The notes beneath the pieces are model-generated. The model was not told the origin of the DNA, did no database searches, and saw only the letters and a list, made by a program, of their open reading frames with translations. Shown one piece after another: positions 45,867 through 59,100 of a stretch of 64,000 bases of DNA. How positions within the stretch are numbered: the stretch's first letter is position 1; every line of letters starts with the position of its first letter. The DNA is from Cryptomeria japonica (Eukaryota > Streptophyta > Pinopsida > Cupressales > Cupressaceae), in contig NC_081411.1 in the NCBI RefSeq assembly GCF_030272615.1, positions 215,744,654 through 215,808,653 of the forward strand. The letters are read 5' to 3'. A program made the position numbers and the translations under genes.

Positions 45867-48800
45867 AAACCATATCTTGGAATATCAGAGGCCTGGGCCC
45901 CTGATCAGAAATACATCATAAAGAGATTTCTCAATGCTCATAAGAACATGGACTGCCTCCTCTTGCAGGAACTAAAGGCAGTGGGCTTCACACTACAAAT
46001 TGGACTCAAATGTATTTGGAGGGAGGCCACTTCCTTTTACACTAACCATACCAAAGGAAAATGTGGCTCAACCATACTCCTTAGCCCTAAATGGGCCAAC
46101 AAAGTAGTTAACTGGGGTCAATCCCCCTGTGCTAGAGCTACATGGGTCTCTATTCAAATGTAGAACTAGAAGTTTGGAGTCTACTCTATTTATACCTCGA
46201 ATGACTACAAAGAAAGAGGTGAACTATGGAACTGGCTAACAACGCTAGAGGATATCCCATGGATTATTGGGGGAGACTTCAATATGGTGGAATCTCCCAG
46301 TGATAAAAAAGGGGGCAATGAATTTGAATGGAAGGGAATGGAAAGGCTACAATGGGATAGAATGATTAATAAGCTACATCTTTTTGACCCTATTGCTAGG
46401 AGGAAAGACAACTTGAACACTATTTGGTACACTTGTTGCAACTATCAACAACTGAATAAAAGGATATACTACAGGCTAGACAAGCTCTACCTCAATAAAT
46501 CCCACTTTATGATACACAAAGACCCTAATGATGACCACTATTCTGTATCCCCATATACCCTCTCAGATCATCACCCGATAATAATGCAAATAGATCTCTC
46601 CCCAGTGGCCCCCCCTCCTCCTCAAGAGCTTCTTCATTCATCCTAAACACTAGACTCCTAGAAGATGAGGACCTTTGCTCTGCCCTGGCCTTCATCAGAC
46701 TGTTTAACAAAAAGGATAGGAACTAGTTCTCTGGTACAAATGCATGGAATGCAAACATTAAAACTTGGACCACCCTTTATCAAACAGTGGGCAAAAAAAT
46801 GGCCAAAGATGTCAGGAGGGTAGAAAGACTACTCCAGGAGGATATATGTAATGCAGAAATGAATCTTCAAAACTCTTTGAATGATGAAAACTTCACTTGC
46901 ACTCTGATGACAATAAAATATCACCTCAGGGCGATCCAAAACCAAAAAATTAAAGGACTTAAAACCAGATCCAAACTAAATTGGTTGGACTCGGGGAACA
47001 AGGGATCCAAATTCTTTTTCCACATGCTCAAAGTTAAGGAAGCTAAGGAGAATATTAGTGCTATATGGGATAACAACACTCACATCACAGACTCCCAAGA
47101 GATCCTACAATGTTTCTCCCTCTATTATCATAAGCTTTTTACCTCAAAAGAGGTAAATGACAAGCATAGACATGCTAGAGAGCTTGTTAAACAATTGACT
47201 CCTCCCAAGCTTAATGAGAAGGATTATGAGGTTTTGGAGCGGTCTATCTCAAGAGAGGAAATAGTCATGGCTATCTCCTCTATGGGAAATGACAGATCCC
47301 CTGCACCTGATGGATTCCCAGTGAAATTCTATAAGAAAAACATTAAGTGGATTGTAGACGACCTCCATGCCCTATATCTGGAGGCTATTTCCAAAGGAAC
47401 CCTTGGCAAAGAGATCAACCAAGGGCTTATCAAACTCATTCCCAAGGAAGGAGACAAGACCTTGGTCAAGAGCTAGAGGCCCATCACGCTACTAAATGTA
47501 TCTTATAAAATTTTGGCTAAAGTAGTAGCAAACAGGTTAATCAAAATATTGCCAAAGATTATTAGTCCTACTCAAACAAGATTTGTTAAAGGTGGGTTCA
47601 TCCTGGAGAACTTGGTGACCTGCTGGGAATCTCTAGATTGGGCCAAGGTCTCTGGACAGAATGGGGCTATGCTACTAATAGATTTCGAGAAGGCATATGA
47701 TAGGATAGAATGGGGATTCATATTGCAGATGCTAGCTAGCCTGGGTTTCCCGAACTCCTTCTGCAGAATTGTCCAGACACTATTTAGTGATGCCAATGCA
47801 GTTGTGGAAGTGAACGGACTAAAATCTGACAACATCACTCTCTCCAGATCAATTAGACAGGGGTGTCCTCTTGCCCCAACCCTATTTATCCTAGCTGGGG
47901 ATGTTATGCACTACATACTAAAGGACAACAACTTATCCCCTAAGGTTAAAGGAATTGCACTCCCTAAAAAAGAAGAAGTCAATAATATACAGTTTGCAGA
48001 TGACACAACTATCCTCTTCTCCCTAGAGGAAGAGAATTTAACTCATCTTCTTCACAATATTGGGATATTCTGCAAAGAATCAGGTAGTAGAATTGCCCTC
48101 CACAAATCTACCCTGCTAGGTTGGGCTGATGCCCCTCCTATCTGGTTGTCTAAGTTTGATCTGAGGTGGGGAGGCCCAGATACCATCATTAGGTACCCGT
48201 GAATCCCCTTCTCTATCTCTCCAAATTTGAAAGAAATGTGGGAATGGTTCAAAAACAAGGTGGGTAAGAAACTCACTAAATGGAACAGGAACTTCCTATC
48301 CTTAGCAGGTCGATTTCAGGTTTGTCAGAAGCTACTATCTTCATATAACATATACTGCTCCTCAGCCTGGTTATTCACCAACTATCAATTCAATTACATT
48401 CAAAAGCAAATCAGGAACTTCCTCTGGTCAGATGGAAAAGGAAAAAAGAAGCAACACGTTGTTAAATGGGATTGGTGTACTAGATCTAAGATTCAGGTAG
48501 GCATGGGCCTCAAGGACCTCAAACTTCAAGGAATTGTCCTGGCTGCCAAATGGATTTGTAAAGCCATTGATGGCAACGAACCCTGGAAAGTCCTTGTTAG
48601 GAATAATATTCAATGCTCCACCCCAAAATCAGCAAAAAAATGGAAGAACCTACCCATGTGTGATCTACTTGTAGGGAATTTTGAGGTCTCTCCTTCGGGA
48701 TCAAAGTCTTCAAGTCTATATGGAAAGCCTGGAACCATGTTAGACAATACATTAGCAATAATGACATAATTGATAAGAAAGGTTCTCTCAATCTGAAAAG

Positions 48801-49929
48801 GTCTATATGGTGGAATGTTCTGCACAACGGGAAACAACTAGCCTATCTTCAAGGTTACTCTGCCCTGAAATGGCACAACCAGGGATTGGTCACATTTGAA
48901 CACATTCTGAAAAATGGCACTCTGACCTTTTAACCTCCCCCTCTCCCAGGCCAGAACCTATACCATCCTTAAGTCTGCACTTGCTCCCATCCTTCCCGCT
49001 CCAACCCCCCCTTCCCCCCCTCCCTTAGCCTCCCTCTGCTGGATAGATGGATCTCCCCTTTTGCTAACCAAAGCCAAAATGATCTACTATGCCCTTACTG
49101 ATTCTGGGGACATCCTTGATCATCTTAACTGCAACTGGAACCTTTCATGGGACTCCAAACAATGGCATTCTACCCTCTCGAGATTCTGGTCTTATCTGAC
49201 TAAACCTAAGAAGAAATTCTTTGCCTGGAGATTCATTCTTCATAAACTGCCAATAAAAGACAACAACAGAGACCCTCTTATGTGTAAACTTTGTCATGTC
49301 CCTGAATCTGTTTGCCACATTTTTTTTGGTTGTCATTTTTCTAAAGAAGTCTAGAATCTGTTTGGTATCTCACTTAATAGCAATTGTTTTACTGTTGAAG
49401 AGGTGGTATTTGGTTATATTAGAGGTGGCAAGAAACATGCTAATCTATTTTGGTCTGCTCTCTCTTTGGAAATTATGTAGATCATTTGGAAGTATAGGAA
49501 TGATGATGTGTTTAATGGTAAGAGTAGGAACCTCACTGAGTCTCTTAGGAGACTCATCCGATACCTTGTTGCTATGCAGGTCATAGTGGTACTAAGACTG
49601 TAGGAAGACAAATTTGACAGGTGGTTAAAGAATGGCTCTACTCTAGTTTTCATAAGAGAACTCTCACATGGATTCACTTGGGATTGCATGTGAAGCAATA
49701 AGACTCACTTTGAGCAAGGGCTGATGAGGTTCATGCAAGAGCTGGAGGCACGACAATAGAGAGAAGACTTCATTGAGCTAGAGCTAGAAGGACTACCCTC
49801 CCACCACTACAGAGATCAATTTGTTGATGGGAATGTGTTGGTTTGGTGTGATGGAGAGCTAGGCTAGACTGCTTGGCTCCCCCCTGTGGGCGACAACAAT
49901 GACCTTGTTTCCTCTTTTGTGTTCAATTA
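45860..49929 (+). pseudogene. LINE1 ORF2: endonuclease-reverse transcriptase (broken)
   Basis: ATG at 45860 overlaps the ORF1 stop (ATGTTGA). The APE-type endonuclease has SWNIRGLG, LLQELKA, IIGGDFNMVE, the LDK version of RLDR, and SDHHPI (46564-46581). Frameshifts near 45896 and 46650 and TAG codons near 46161 and 46170 break it. The reverse transcriptase runs in one frame from 46787 to 48769 except for TAG at 47474-47476 and TGA at 48200-48202: FVKGGFILEN, DFEKAYDRIEW, RQGCPLAP and an intact FADD (48000-48011, QFADDTTILFS) are all present. The C-terminal zf-RVT region (49061-49354) has AWRFILHKLPIKD and CKLCHVPESVCHIFFGC. There is no RNase H. Related to LINE3. Confidence 0.9.
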
Positions 49930-50139
49930 GTTGTATTCCCCGTGATGCTTGATCATGTCTATCATTTTGTGTAATTTTATAAATTTAGCTCCTATGTAAA
50001 TGATCGTATATCATGTATTGAGTCTTTGCCTGATATAGCTCCTGGATCTTATGTTTTAACTCTTTAGTTGGCTGTAAGGTTTCTAGCCCAAACTCTCAAA
50101 TTTTGTAACTCTTGTTTATATGATGCTTAATACAAAAAA

Positions 50140-50154
50140 ACCATAATCATAATT
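50140..50154 (+). repeat. LINE1 target-site duplication, right copy
   Basis: accataatcataatt, identical to 43382-43396. Confidence 0.9.
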
Positions 50155-50700
50155 AAACCCTAAAAATAACCTTACTTTAACCCTAACCCTACCTCGAAGA
50201 TTTCTCTTAAAATCCTAATTGAACTCTAACCCTAACTGAAACTCTCATCTCTAATTATAATTATAACCTTAACCTTAATTGATCTATAACATTAACTCGA
50301 TTTGAATCCTAACCCTAACTAAATCATAACTTAATTAAATCATAGTCCCAGTTCTGACACTAATTAAACCCTAACCATAAGTAAACCCTAATAATAACCA
50401 CTCAATAACCTTAATTGAATGTTATCGTAATTTAAATGAGACCCAACTTTAACACTTATTAAGCCACAACTCAAGTTGAACACTAACCTTAATCTTGGCC
50501 CTAACCCTTATTGAAACCTCACCCAATTTAACCCTAATCCTAATCCTATCTCTAATTCTAATTCTAACCCTACATTTAACCCTAGTCCAATATTTCAAAC
50601 CTAAACCTAATTGAACCCTAATGATAACCTCTTTTAAACTTAACCTAACATTAAACGTAAGCCCCATTTAATCCTAAACCTAATTCTAGCTATAAACCTA
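50155..50700 (+). repeat. Degenerate telomere-like array, right part
   Basis: Continues the array of 42991-43381 with the same C-rich strand polarity (ccctaaccctacctcg, aaccctaatcctaatcctat), more diverged towards the right. It is followed at once by the 240-bp satellite. The minus-strand ORF 50449-50667 is a repeat translation. Confidence 0.65.
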
Positions 50701-50709
50701 ATTAAACCT

Positions 50710-51826
50710 AGCCATCAAACATAAAGTTTAAAATTGATTGAAATTTGGTGTTTCAAAATATCTAAAATTAAACTTAATATCTCTATGCATGTCCCAATTT
50801 AGTTAGAGAGTATAATTTTAAAGTTCAATAAAATCAGTTAATAATCTATTTTTTAAAGCTATTATTATTAATTGAATAGTATAATGAATAACTAATTAAA
50901 ATTTATTTTCTTAAAAAAAAAATTCTCTATAGAAAGTTATTAAAGGTAGCCATCAAAGATAAATTTTAAAATTGAATTAAAGATATGTTTTTCTAAAATA
51001 TCTAAAATATTAAATATAACATCTTTACGCATGTCCTAATTAAATTAGATAGTATAACTTTAAAACTCAAAAAAAATCAGTTAATAATCTATTTTTAAAA
51101 CAATTTATATTAATTGAATTGTATAATGAATAACTAACTAATGTGTATTCAATGAATTTTTATTTTTTTAAATAATTTCCTATTAAAAGTAGCCATCAAA
51201 CATAAAATTTAAAATTGAATTCAAGATATTTTTTTTAGAATATCTAAAATTAAATTTATAATACCTTTATGCATGTCCCAATTGAATTAGATAGTAGAAT
51301 TTTGAAGTAAAAAAATCAGTTAACAATTTTGAAGTTCAACAAAATCAATTAACAATCTATTTTTAAGGCAATTACTATTAATTGAGTATTATAATAACTA
51401 ACTATAAAGTGTACTCATGAAAAATTATTTTCTTTTAAAGATTCAACATTTTTCTCTATAGAAAGTTATTAAAGTGGCAATCAAACATAAAATTTAAAAC
51501 TAAATTAAAGATATATTTTTTCAAAATATCTAAAATTAAATATAATATCTCTATGCATGCCCCAATTAAATTATATAGCGTGATTTTAAATTTCAATAAA
51601 ATTAGTTAATAATCTATTTTTAAAGCAATTTCTAGTAATTAAACGGTACAATAAATAACTAAATAATGTTTATTTAATGATTTCTTATTTTCTTTTGGAG
51701 GAAAAAGTGATTTCATTTATAGAAAGTTATAAAGGTAGCCATCAAACTTAAAATTTAAAATTAAATTAATAATAAATTTTTTCAATATATCTAAAATTAA
51801 AGATAATATCTCTATGCATTTCCCAA
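50710..51826 (+). repeat. Tandem satellite, about 240-285 bp unit, five units
   Basis: Unit starts, taken at agccatcaaacataaa, fall at 50710, 50948, 51191, about 51475 and 51737. The spacing is 238, 243, 284 and 262; the third unit is longer because of an internal duplication near 51305-51345. Each unit carries tctctatgcatgtcccaatt and gaatagtataatgaataact. The fifth unit is cut by Helitron N2 after ...tttcccaa and resumes at 62052. No coding sense. Confidence 0.85.
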
Positions 51827-51852
51827 CTAGCAATTGCACTTTCATGAGCAAT
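51827..51852 (-). other. Helitron N2 3' terminus: CTAG plus hairpin
   Basis: CTAG at 51827-51830 (palindromic), then ATTGCAC tttcat GAGCAAT on the plus strand. Compared with N1 the stem has one substitution, so N2 is probably the more diverged copy. Confidence 0.7.
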
Positions 51853-52129
51853 GAGTATGCTGAATAATTATGGAAGGTTGATTATGAAAAAATTTGGTGT
51901 ATTTTGCACTATATAGTGTGTAAGATCAATTGGTAGGCCATTTAAAAAATGATGTTGTGTGTGTGCATCCAAGGTCTCAATCTAGAAGTGATAGCTTAAA
52001 ATCAACTATGCATTTTTTTGAAAGGATCCAAACATGACTAAAACAAAACTCCGAATCATGAAGTTAACTGGGTTTCATTACCAACAAGATCATGTTATGT
52101 TTGTGATAGGTGGATAGATATAGGCAAAG

Positions 52130-52790
<661 letters not shown>

Positions 52791-54296
52791 TAAAAGTATT
52801 ATATAAATTCAAAAACATAAATGTTCTAAAATAAATTAAAATTTTAATAAGATAAAAAAATTTTAAAAAATTATTCTAATAACTTAATTATTGTATTTAA
52901 TTTCATAAAAGACATAAATAATTAAAAATAAATTTCAAATACATCAAAATTAAAAATTAAAATAGAATAAGCCAAATGCAAAGTCAAAATATATGAAAAT
53001 CCAAATACTAATAAAAATATAATTTAAAATTTTAAAATAAATAATAATTATTTAAAATTAAAAAACATATTTTTTTAATTTATTAGAATTGAAATATTAA
53101 TAAAATATGTACCTAAAAAATATAATTAATAGATTACAAACAACATTAACATTAGTTGAATCACAATCCAAATCTTAATCTTAATATTTATCAATGTAGT
53201 TAATTATGATATGTTCTCACAATATTTAGATTAGATCTTTGCATATTGTATTGTGTCTAATAACTTAACTATAATTTTGTTGTTTTCTTTTTCAATTGGT
53301 TCTTCCATTTCTTGTGGAACTTCTTGTGTCCACCTTGAGCTAGAATAAAATCATAATTAAGTATAATAAGAATTAAGGTTAGAATTATTAATTTTTAATA
53401 ATATAAACTTATAAATTTGGCATCAATAATTAATATATTTTAAAAGATTAAGTATTTTAAGCACAAGTCTTTTTCTATGTGGGATTAAGTATTATTGAAT
53501 TTAAAATTATTAATCAAATCATTAATTCTAAAACTATAATTAATTGTAATATTTAAAATTCATAAAATATTTACTATTCGATACAAATAAATTAAATAAA
53601 ATAATAAATCAACAATGACTAATTATAATTTTATAATAAGTTAAAGACTATAATCTAGATTTAAAAGTAAGTTTCTATTCTATCTTATTAGTACTTGTAG
53701 TAGGCAATACTCTATTTTATTCAATTAGTTTGCACCAATCAAACGTGATTATTATTTTTGCTTTCAAAATAAACTTAGTTTTTGTAAAGTTGAGATTTAT
53801 ATTTTTAAATTTAAGATATTGCAAAAATTATTTATCTACACTATGATTGGTTTAAAAAAAATGGTGTTATAGGAGCAAATTTTTAGGAATGATAGATTTT
53901 TTAGGTTTTTTTAGATTTCCTTTGTATTTTTAAAAAAGAAATGTTTATTTTTATTTATTTTTATTATTATTTATAATATCATAAATGAAATATTTTTTCT
54001 AAATAGATATATTAAATTTAACATTTTTTTTAATCTCAAAATATAGATAATAAAAAATCAATTATACGAATTTGATTTTATTAAAATCAAATTAAATTAA
54101 ATATTAAATACAACTATTCTATTAAAAAAATCTAATCATTATATGTGTTCTTTATAATTATATTTTATATATCTTTTTGAAATCGTTATATTTTAATACT
54201 TTTTGAAAATCTTAAATTTTTTAATTATTTAAAAAATACCAAATAATATAATAACTTTTAATCATAAATTTAAATATTTTTCATTAAGTTATTCAA
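52791..54296. other. Very AT-rich Helitron N2 body
   Basis: No gene or clear repeat; long A and T runs dominate. A short less AT-rich patch near 53280-53345 has no ORF of note. It ends where LINE2 coding sequence begins. Confidence 0.4.
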
Positions 54297-56179
54297 AAAA
54301 TGTCTCCTCGCCTCAACCGTCGTTTGACATTTTTTATGGCTCCCCGTGTTCTGATGATTTTTCCCCATTAGGTTCTTCTGAATCTCCCTCCCAGGATTGT
54401 AATCCTTCCCTCCCATCTTATGTCACCTGGCCAAATAACACTTTGGTTTCGAACCCTCACTTCCTTTCTTCCCCGAATGACATTCATGTTGCTAAACGAG
54501 CTCCCTTCCATCCAAATCCACTTCCCCATAACTCTCCCTTTGCATTTTCCAATTCGATAAGGGGTAATCTGCATTCTTCTGTGAAGTATAAGGTTATATT
54601 CCCCCATTACATGATTCAGGACTCTGTGAAGTTATTGCGTTCTACTGCCCTCATTGGTAAGCTTCTTTCTCCGGTTTCTTTTGGTAAATTGTTAACATGG
54701 GCAAAGTCTAATTGGGATGGTATGAAGGATTTATTTCTGTTTGATAAAGATTCTTTATATTTCACTATGATTTTTTTATTATGAAAAGTATAGGGATTGT
54801 GTGCATAGATTTAAAGGGTGATTTTGTTTTGGGATAGGAATTTTTACCTATGCTTGGTCTTCTCATTTTGATATTCAATCGGCGAAGCCACAGTTTATGC
54901 CCTTCTGGGTAACTTTCTCGGGTCTTCCTTTGGAGTATCGTGATATGTATATGGTTGAAATCCTGGCAAACAAATTGGGCATTTTTATTAAGCATGATTT
55001 AGTTCCTTTCGAATGACCTCATCTTCCGGTTAGGGTTTGTTTGTTATTAAATATGTCTAAACCCATTCCCTTTGAGATTACTATTTGCTCCAAATATGGT
55101 TCGTGGATTCAGCCTGTGGTGATTCAAGATTCGATCGCTATTCATTCTTGTGCTCTATTACTTGGCCATTTCACCTCTCAATGTTGTGGTGATTCTGATG
55201 CACCTTTACAAGTTTGTTCAGATTTTTCATCTGATTTTCGCCAATGTTCCCTTTTTAAAAGTAAGGATCGTCAGTCTTTAAAGGATCATAATGTTAAAGA
55301 TGTTGCTCCTTTACCTCTTTTTGTTACATCTCTCATTCCTTTTTCTAGATATACAGTATGTAATGTGCCTCTGATGGATTTTACTTTTCTCTGCTCTTTG
55401 GTCGTGTTCTTCTTTGTTCTATCTGCCATTCATCAGTTTTGTTTTGTTTCTTCAAACTCGGTTAAGTTTCTTCCTAGTCCTTTCAAGGATTATTGGTCTT
55501 TTGAATTTCGTTTTGAACCTTTTATGTTCTCCTCTGTGAGTTTTTTTCAAATTTCTTGTCCTTCGGTTCCGTTTACAAAATTGTTGTTACCTTCGAATGG
55601 TTGCACAAATCATTGCTCTATTAATTCTTCTCCTCGTTCTTCTTTTGTGGGTCTGGCAAATGATACCAAAATTGTTCATACTTTGATTTTTGATAGTGAT
55701 TCTTTTTTGCCCATCCCAAGGTCTCCTTCTTCTCTTTCCATTCCTGAAGAGAAGATTCAGCTTATTGCTTCAGATATTTTATTTTCAATTTCTTCTGATC
55801 TATTTGATGAGATTGTTGCAAAGGAATTTCCTGAATTTTCTTTTTCTTCTGCATCTGCCTCTTCGGGGCCTATCCATGATGGTTGTCATGTTTCCTCTTC
55901 TTAGCCAAATTCAGTTGAAGGTGTGGATGTGAATCTTATTGATAGTCCTTCTTCAACGGTTTCTAATGTGTATGGATTTGATTTCTCTCAGAAGCTAGCC
56001 TTGGAGCAATCTCCTTCTGTTTCCCCCCTATTATTAAAACTCCTAAGAAGAGGGGTCAAAAACCAAAATTGGCTAAAATCAAGGAGGAGATTGCGGCTGG
56101 TATTCAATCCACTATTGTAGAGAAATTTTCTTCCCAAGTCAAAACAAGGAGGGCATGTTTGTCTCCTTGTGATAAATGA
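54297..56179 (+). pseudogene. LINE2 ORF1, DUF4283-type RNA-binding protein (broken)
   Basis: The frame is open from 54297 to 54784 with AALIGKLLSPVSFGKL-type DUF4283 sequence (STALIGKLLSPVSFGKLLTW). A frameshift in a T run near 54771-54777 and TGA codons near 54819 and 55014 (likely former Trp) follow. The central part then reads PFWVTFSGLPLEYRDMY across the new frame, which is the typical LPGLPLEYW region. A decayed zinc-knuckle-like CALLLGHFTSQC lies near 55150-55185. Another long frame, 55041-55904, ends in TAG. The final Lys-rich part is shifted once more and ends in TGA at 56177-56179, overlapping the ORF2 ATG as ATGA. Confidence 0.75.
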
Positions 56180-59100
56180 GGATTTTATCTTGGAATGTCA
56201 GGGGCTTAAATGCCCATGACAAAAGGGGAAGGATCAAGAAATTTCTTGATTCTTCAAAAGTGGATATCATCTTATTGCAAGAGTCTAAACTTTCTCAGGA
56301 TTCTTTTGATAACATAATTTCCAAATGGTCCCTTTGGAAAGTTGTTCGAGTTCCTTCTTTGGGTATTTCTGGTGGTCTTATAACTTTATGGAATCCTAAA
56401 TCAGTCAAAGTTGAGATGTTATCTTTTGCTTCTCATTGGTAGTTGTTAAAGGTTGACTGGTTTGAAGTCTCTTTTGTTCTGTTTAATATTTATGGTCCGA
56501 CTTCTCCTTCAGATAAAACCGACTTATGGGATTCCTTATCTGAATTGTTTTTACGATATGATGGCTTTTTAATTGTGCTTGGGGGTGATTTTAATGCTCT
56601 CCTTTCCTCGAATGAAAAAAGAGGGGGTAATCCTACAGCTTAGAAGGTTATTGATGACTTTTCTTCCTTTGTACAAAACAATGTGTTATTCAATATTTTC
56701 TCTTATAATGGTTCTTTCACTTGGACTAATAGGAGATCTAAATGCCAGATTGCCTCTCGCCTTGACGGATTTCTTATTTCCCTAAACCTACGTTTGAGCA
56801 ACTTTTCCTTTTCTTCTGAGATTCTTACCTCCTTAGATTTTGACCATTTCCCAATTTTGCTCAATTTTGATAAATTGGATCATGTTCCCTCTGTTAGACC
56901 TTCTTTTAAGTTTGAGAAAATGTGGTTCACTCATCCTCATTTTCTTTCTTTATTAAAGCAATGGTGGATAAGTGCTCCATTTTGCAAAGGTACTAAGATG
57001 TTTCAATTTTATTCCAAACTGAAATTTGTGAAATATCAAATTATGACTTGGAATAAATTGGTCTTTAAGAATATTTTTCATGAAAAAGAGGCAGTTGCCA
57101 ATGATTTGAAGATTGTTAATGAGGAGATTATTAGACATGGCACTAATTCCTCCACTAATGATGCTCAAAATAAATTGCAAGCTTATTGGGAGATCCTTTG
57201 CTCCCGAGTTGAAATCTATTGGCAGCAAAAGTCTCGTGAGGTTTGGCTTAAAGTAGGTGACAGGAATACTGCCTTCTTTCAAGCTGAAGCCAAGCTTAAA
57301 AGAGCTGCTTCTACAATTTTTAGTATTAAGGATTCTAAGTCTGGTTATGTCCTTAATTCAGATCAACAAATTAGAGAGGAGGGGGTGTCTTTTTTTAAGG
57401 AATTGTTATCTCCTTCTTTTTCTTCTTCCTCTATGGATCATCATGTGGATTTTCTTTTAGGTTCTATCCCCTCCCTTGTTTCTCATGAGGATAATGAATT
57501 TCTTATGAGGCCTTTTTCTTTAGATGAGCTTCATTCTGTTATTTTTTCCATGGCCCCTGACAAAGCTCCGAGTCCTGATGAGTTTACTATCTTGTTCTTT
57601 TAGAAATGTTGGGATTTTATTGGTTTTGACTTATTAATGGCTTTGGAAGAGTCTAGGAGGGGTGGGTATATCCTTAAAAAATTGAACATCACTTATATTG
57701 CCCTTATCCCGAAATCTAAGAATCCCCAAACTTTTGTTGAATTTAGACCCATTTCTTTGTGCAACTCTATTTACAAAATCTTCACCAAGGCTATTTATTT
57801 AAGACTTAAAATCCTCCTTCCTCATATCATCTCTCCTCAACAAGGAGCTTTTTTTCCGGATTGGGAAACTCATGAGGGAGCAATTATTGCTCATGAAACT
57901 TTACATTCCATAAATTTGTCCAATATCCCAGCTTTTGTGGTCAAACTTGATATGATGAAGGCTTATGATAAAGTTTGCTAGTCTTTTTTGCTCAAAGTTT
58001 TGAGAAAATTTGGTTTCTCTAAAAGGTGGTGTAAATGGATCAAGAGTTGTATTTCTACTGCTTTATTTTCGGTCATCATTAATGGAGCTCCCTCTGGATA
58101 CTTTTCTTCAACCCAGGGTGTTAGATAAGGAGATCCTTTATCTCCTTTCTTATTTATCATTATGGAAGAAGCTTTTAGTCGATTGATTATTAAGCAAAGG
58201 GATCTAGGCTTTTGGCAAGGGGTATTAATTCCTAACTCTCATATGTCAATCACTCATAACCTTTTTGCCAATGATACACTTTTATTCGGGTCTTCTTCTA
58301 TTCAAGAGGCTACTCATATTAAATTTATTCTGGATACTTATACTGTTGGATCTGGCCAACAGATTAGGCCCCATAAATTCAAGATCTTCATTTTTAATAC
58401 TCCTCAGTTGGTTGCTGATAAACTTGTGAATATCTTAAGTTTCCCAGTAGACTCTCTTCCTTCTACCTATTTGGGGATTCCTTTCTTTATGGGATCTACT
58501 AAGTCTTCTTTTTGGAATTCGGTTATTGAGAGACTTAAATCTCGTATTTCTGCTTGGAAGGCTAGGTGGTTGTCTCTTTCAGGTAGGATACTTCTCATTA
58601 AAATGGTCCTATCTACCATTCCCAATTACTATATCTCAGTTCTTCAAGCTCCCAGATCAGTCATCTCCCAAATTGAAAAGATTATTCGATCTTTTCTTTG
58701 GAAAAATAACATGATAGAAGATAAAAATATTCCACTGATTTCTTTGACCAAGATGTCTCTTTCCAAGCAAGTTGGTGGTGCTGGGATTTAGGACTTATCT
58801 AAAATAAATAGGGCTTTTGGGGGCAAACTAGTTTGGTCTATGTATACTAAGCCCCAATCTTTGTGGTGCCAAATTATGCAGGCTAAGTATTTGGATTCCC
58901 AGAATCCTGCTAGGATCTTCACGATTTCTAATCCTCCACAGGGGTCTGCTATTTGGAACTTTATGATCTCATGGAGGGAAGTGGTCTCTAATTTTCTCTC
59001 CTGGCAGGTTCATTCGAGGGAGGATATTCTTTTTTGGAAAGACTCCTAGAATGGCTTTCCCCCTCTTTCGCAACATGATTCTCTTACTTATGTTTCAATT

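Larger units (their letters stand above)
43397..50139 (+). mobile_element. Full-length L1-type LINE (LINE1), inactive
   Basis: A 6.74-kb element with ORF1, ORF2 and an A-ending tail, flanked by a perfect 15-bp duplication. The 5' end keeps a leader of 145 bases before the ORF1 ATG, so it is not 5'-truncated in any obvious way. The 3' end is tgatgcttaatacaaaaaaa. ORF2 has endonuclease, reverse transcriptase and a C-terminal zinc-binding region but no RNase H. Numerous stops and frameshifts disable it. A secondary insertion of about 0.4 kb lies in ORF1. Confidence 0.92.

Noticed and set aside
43542-49929. Functional retrotransposon proteins
   Set aside because: Multiple stops and frameshifts interrupt both ORFs.
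50449-50667. Minus-strand Arg/Val-rich ORF
   Set aside because: A translation of the degenerate telomere-like repeat.
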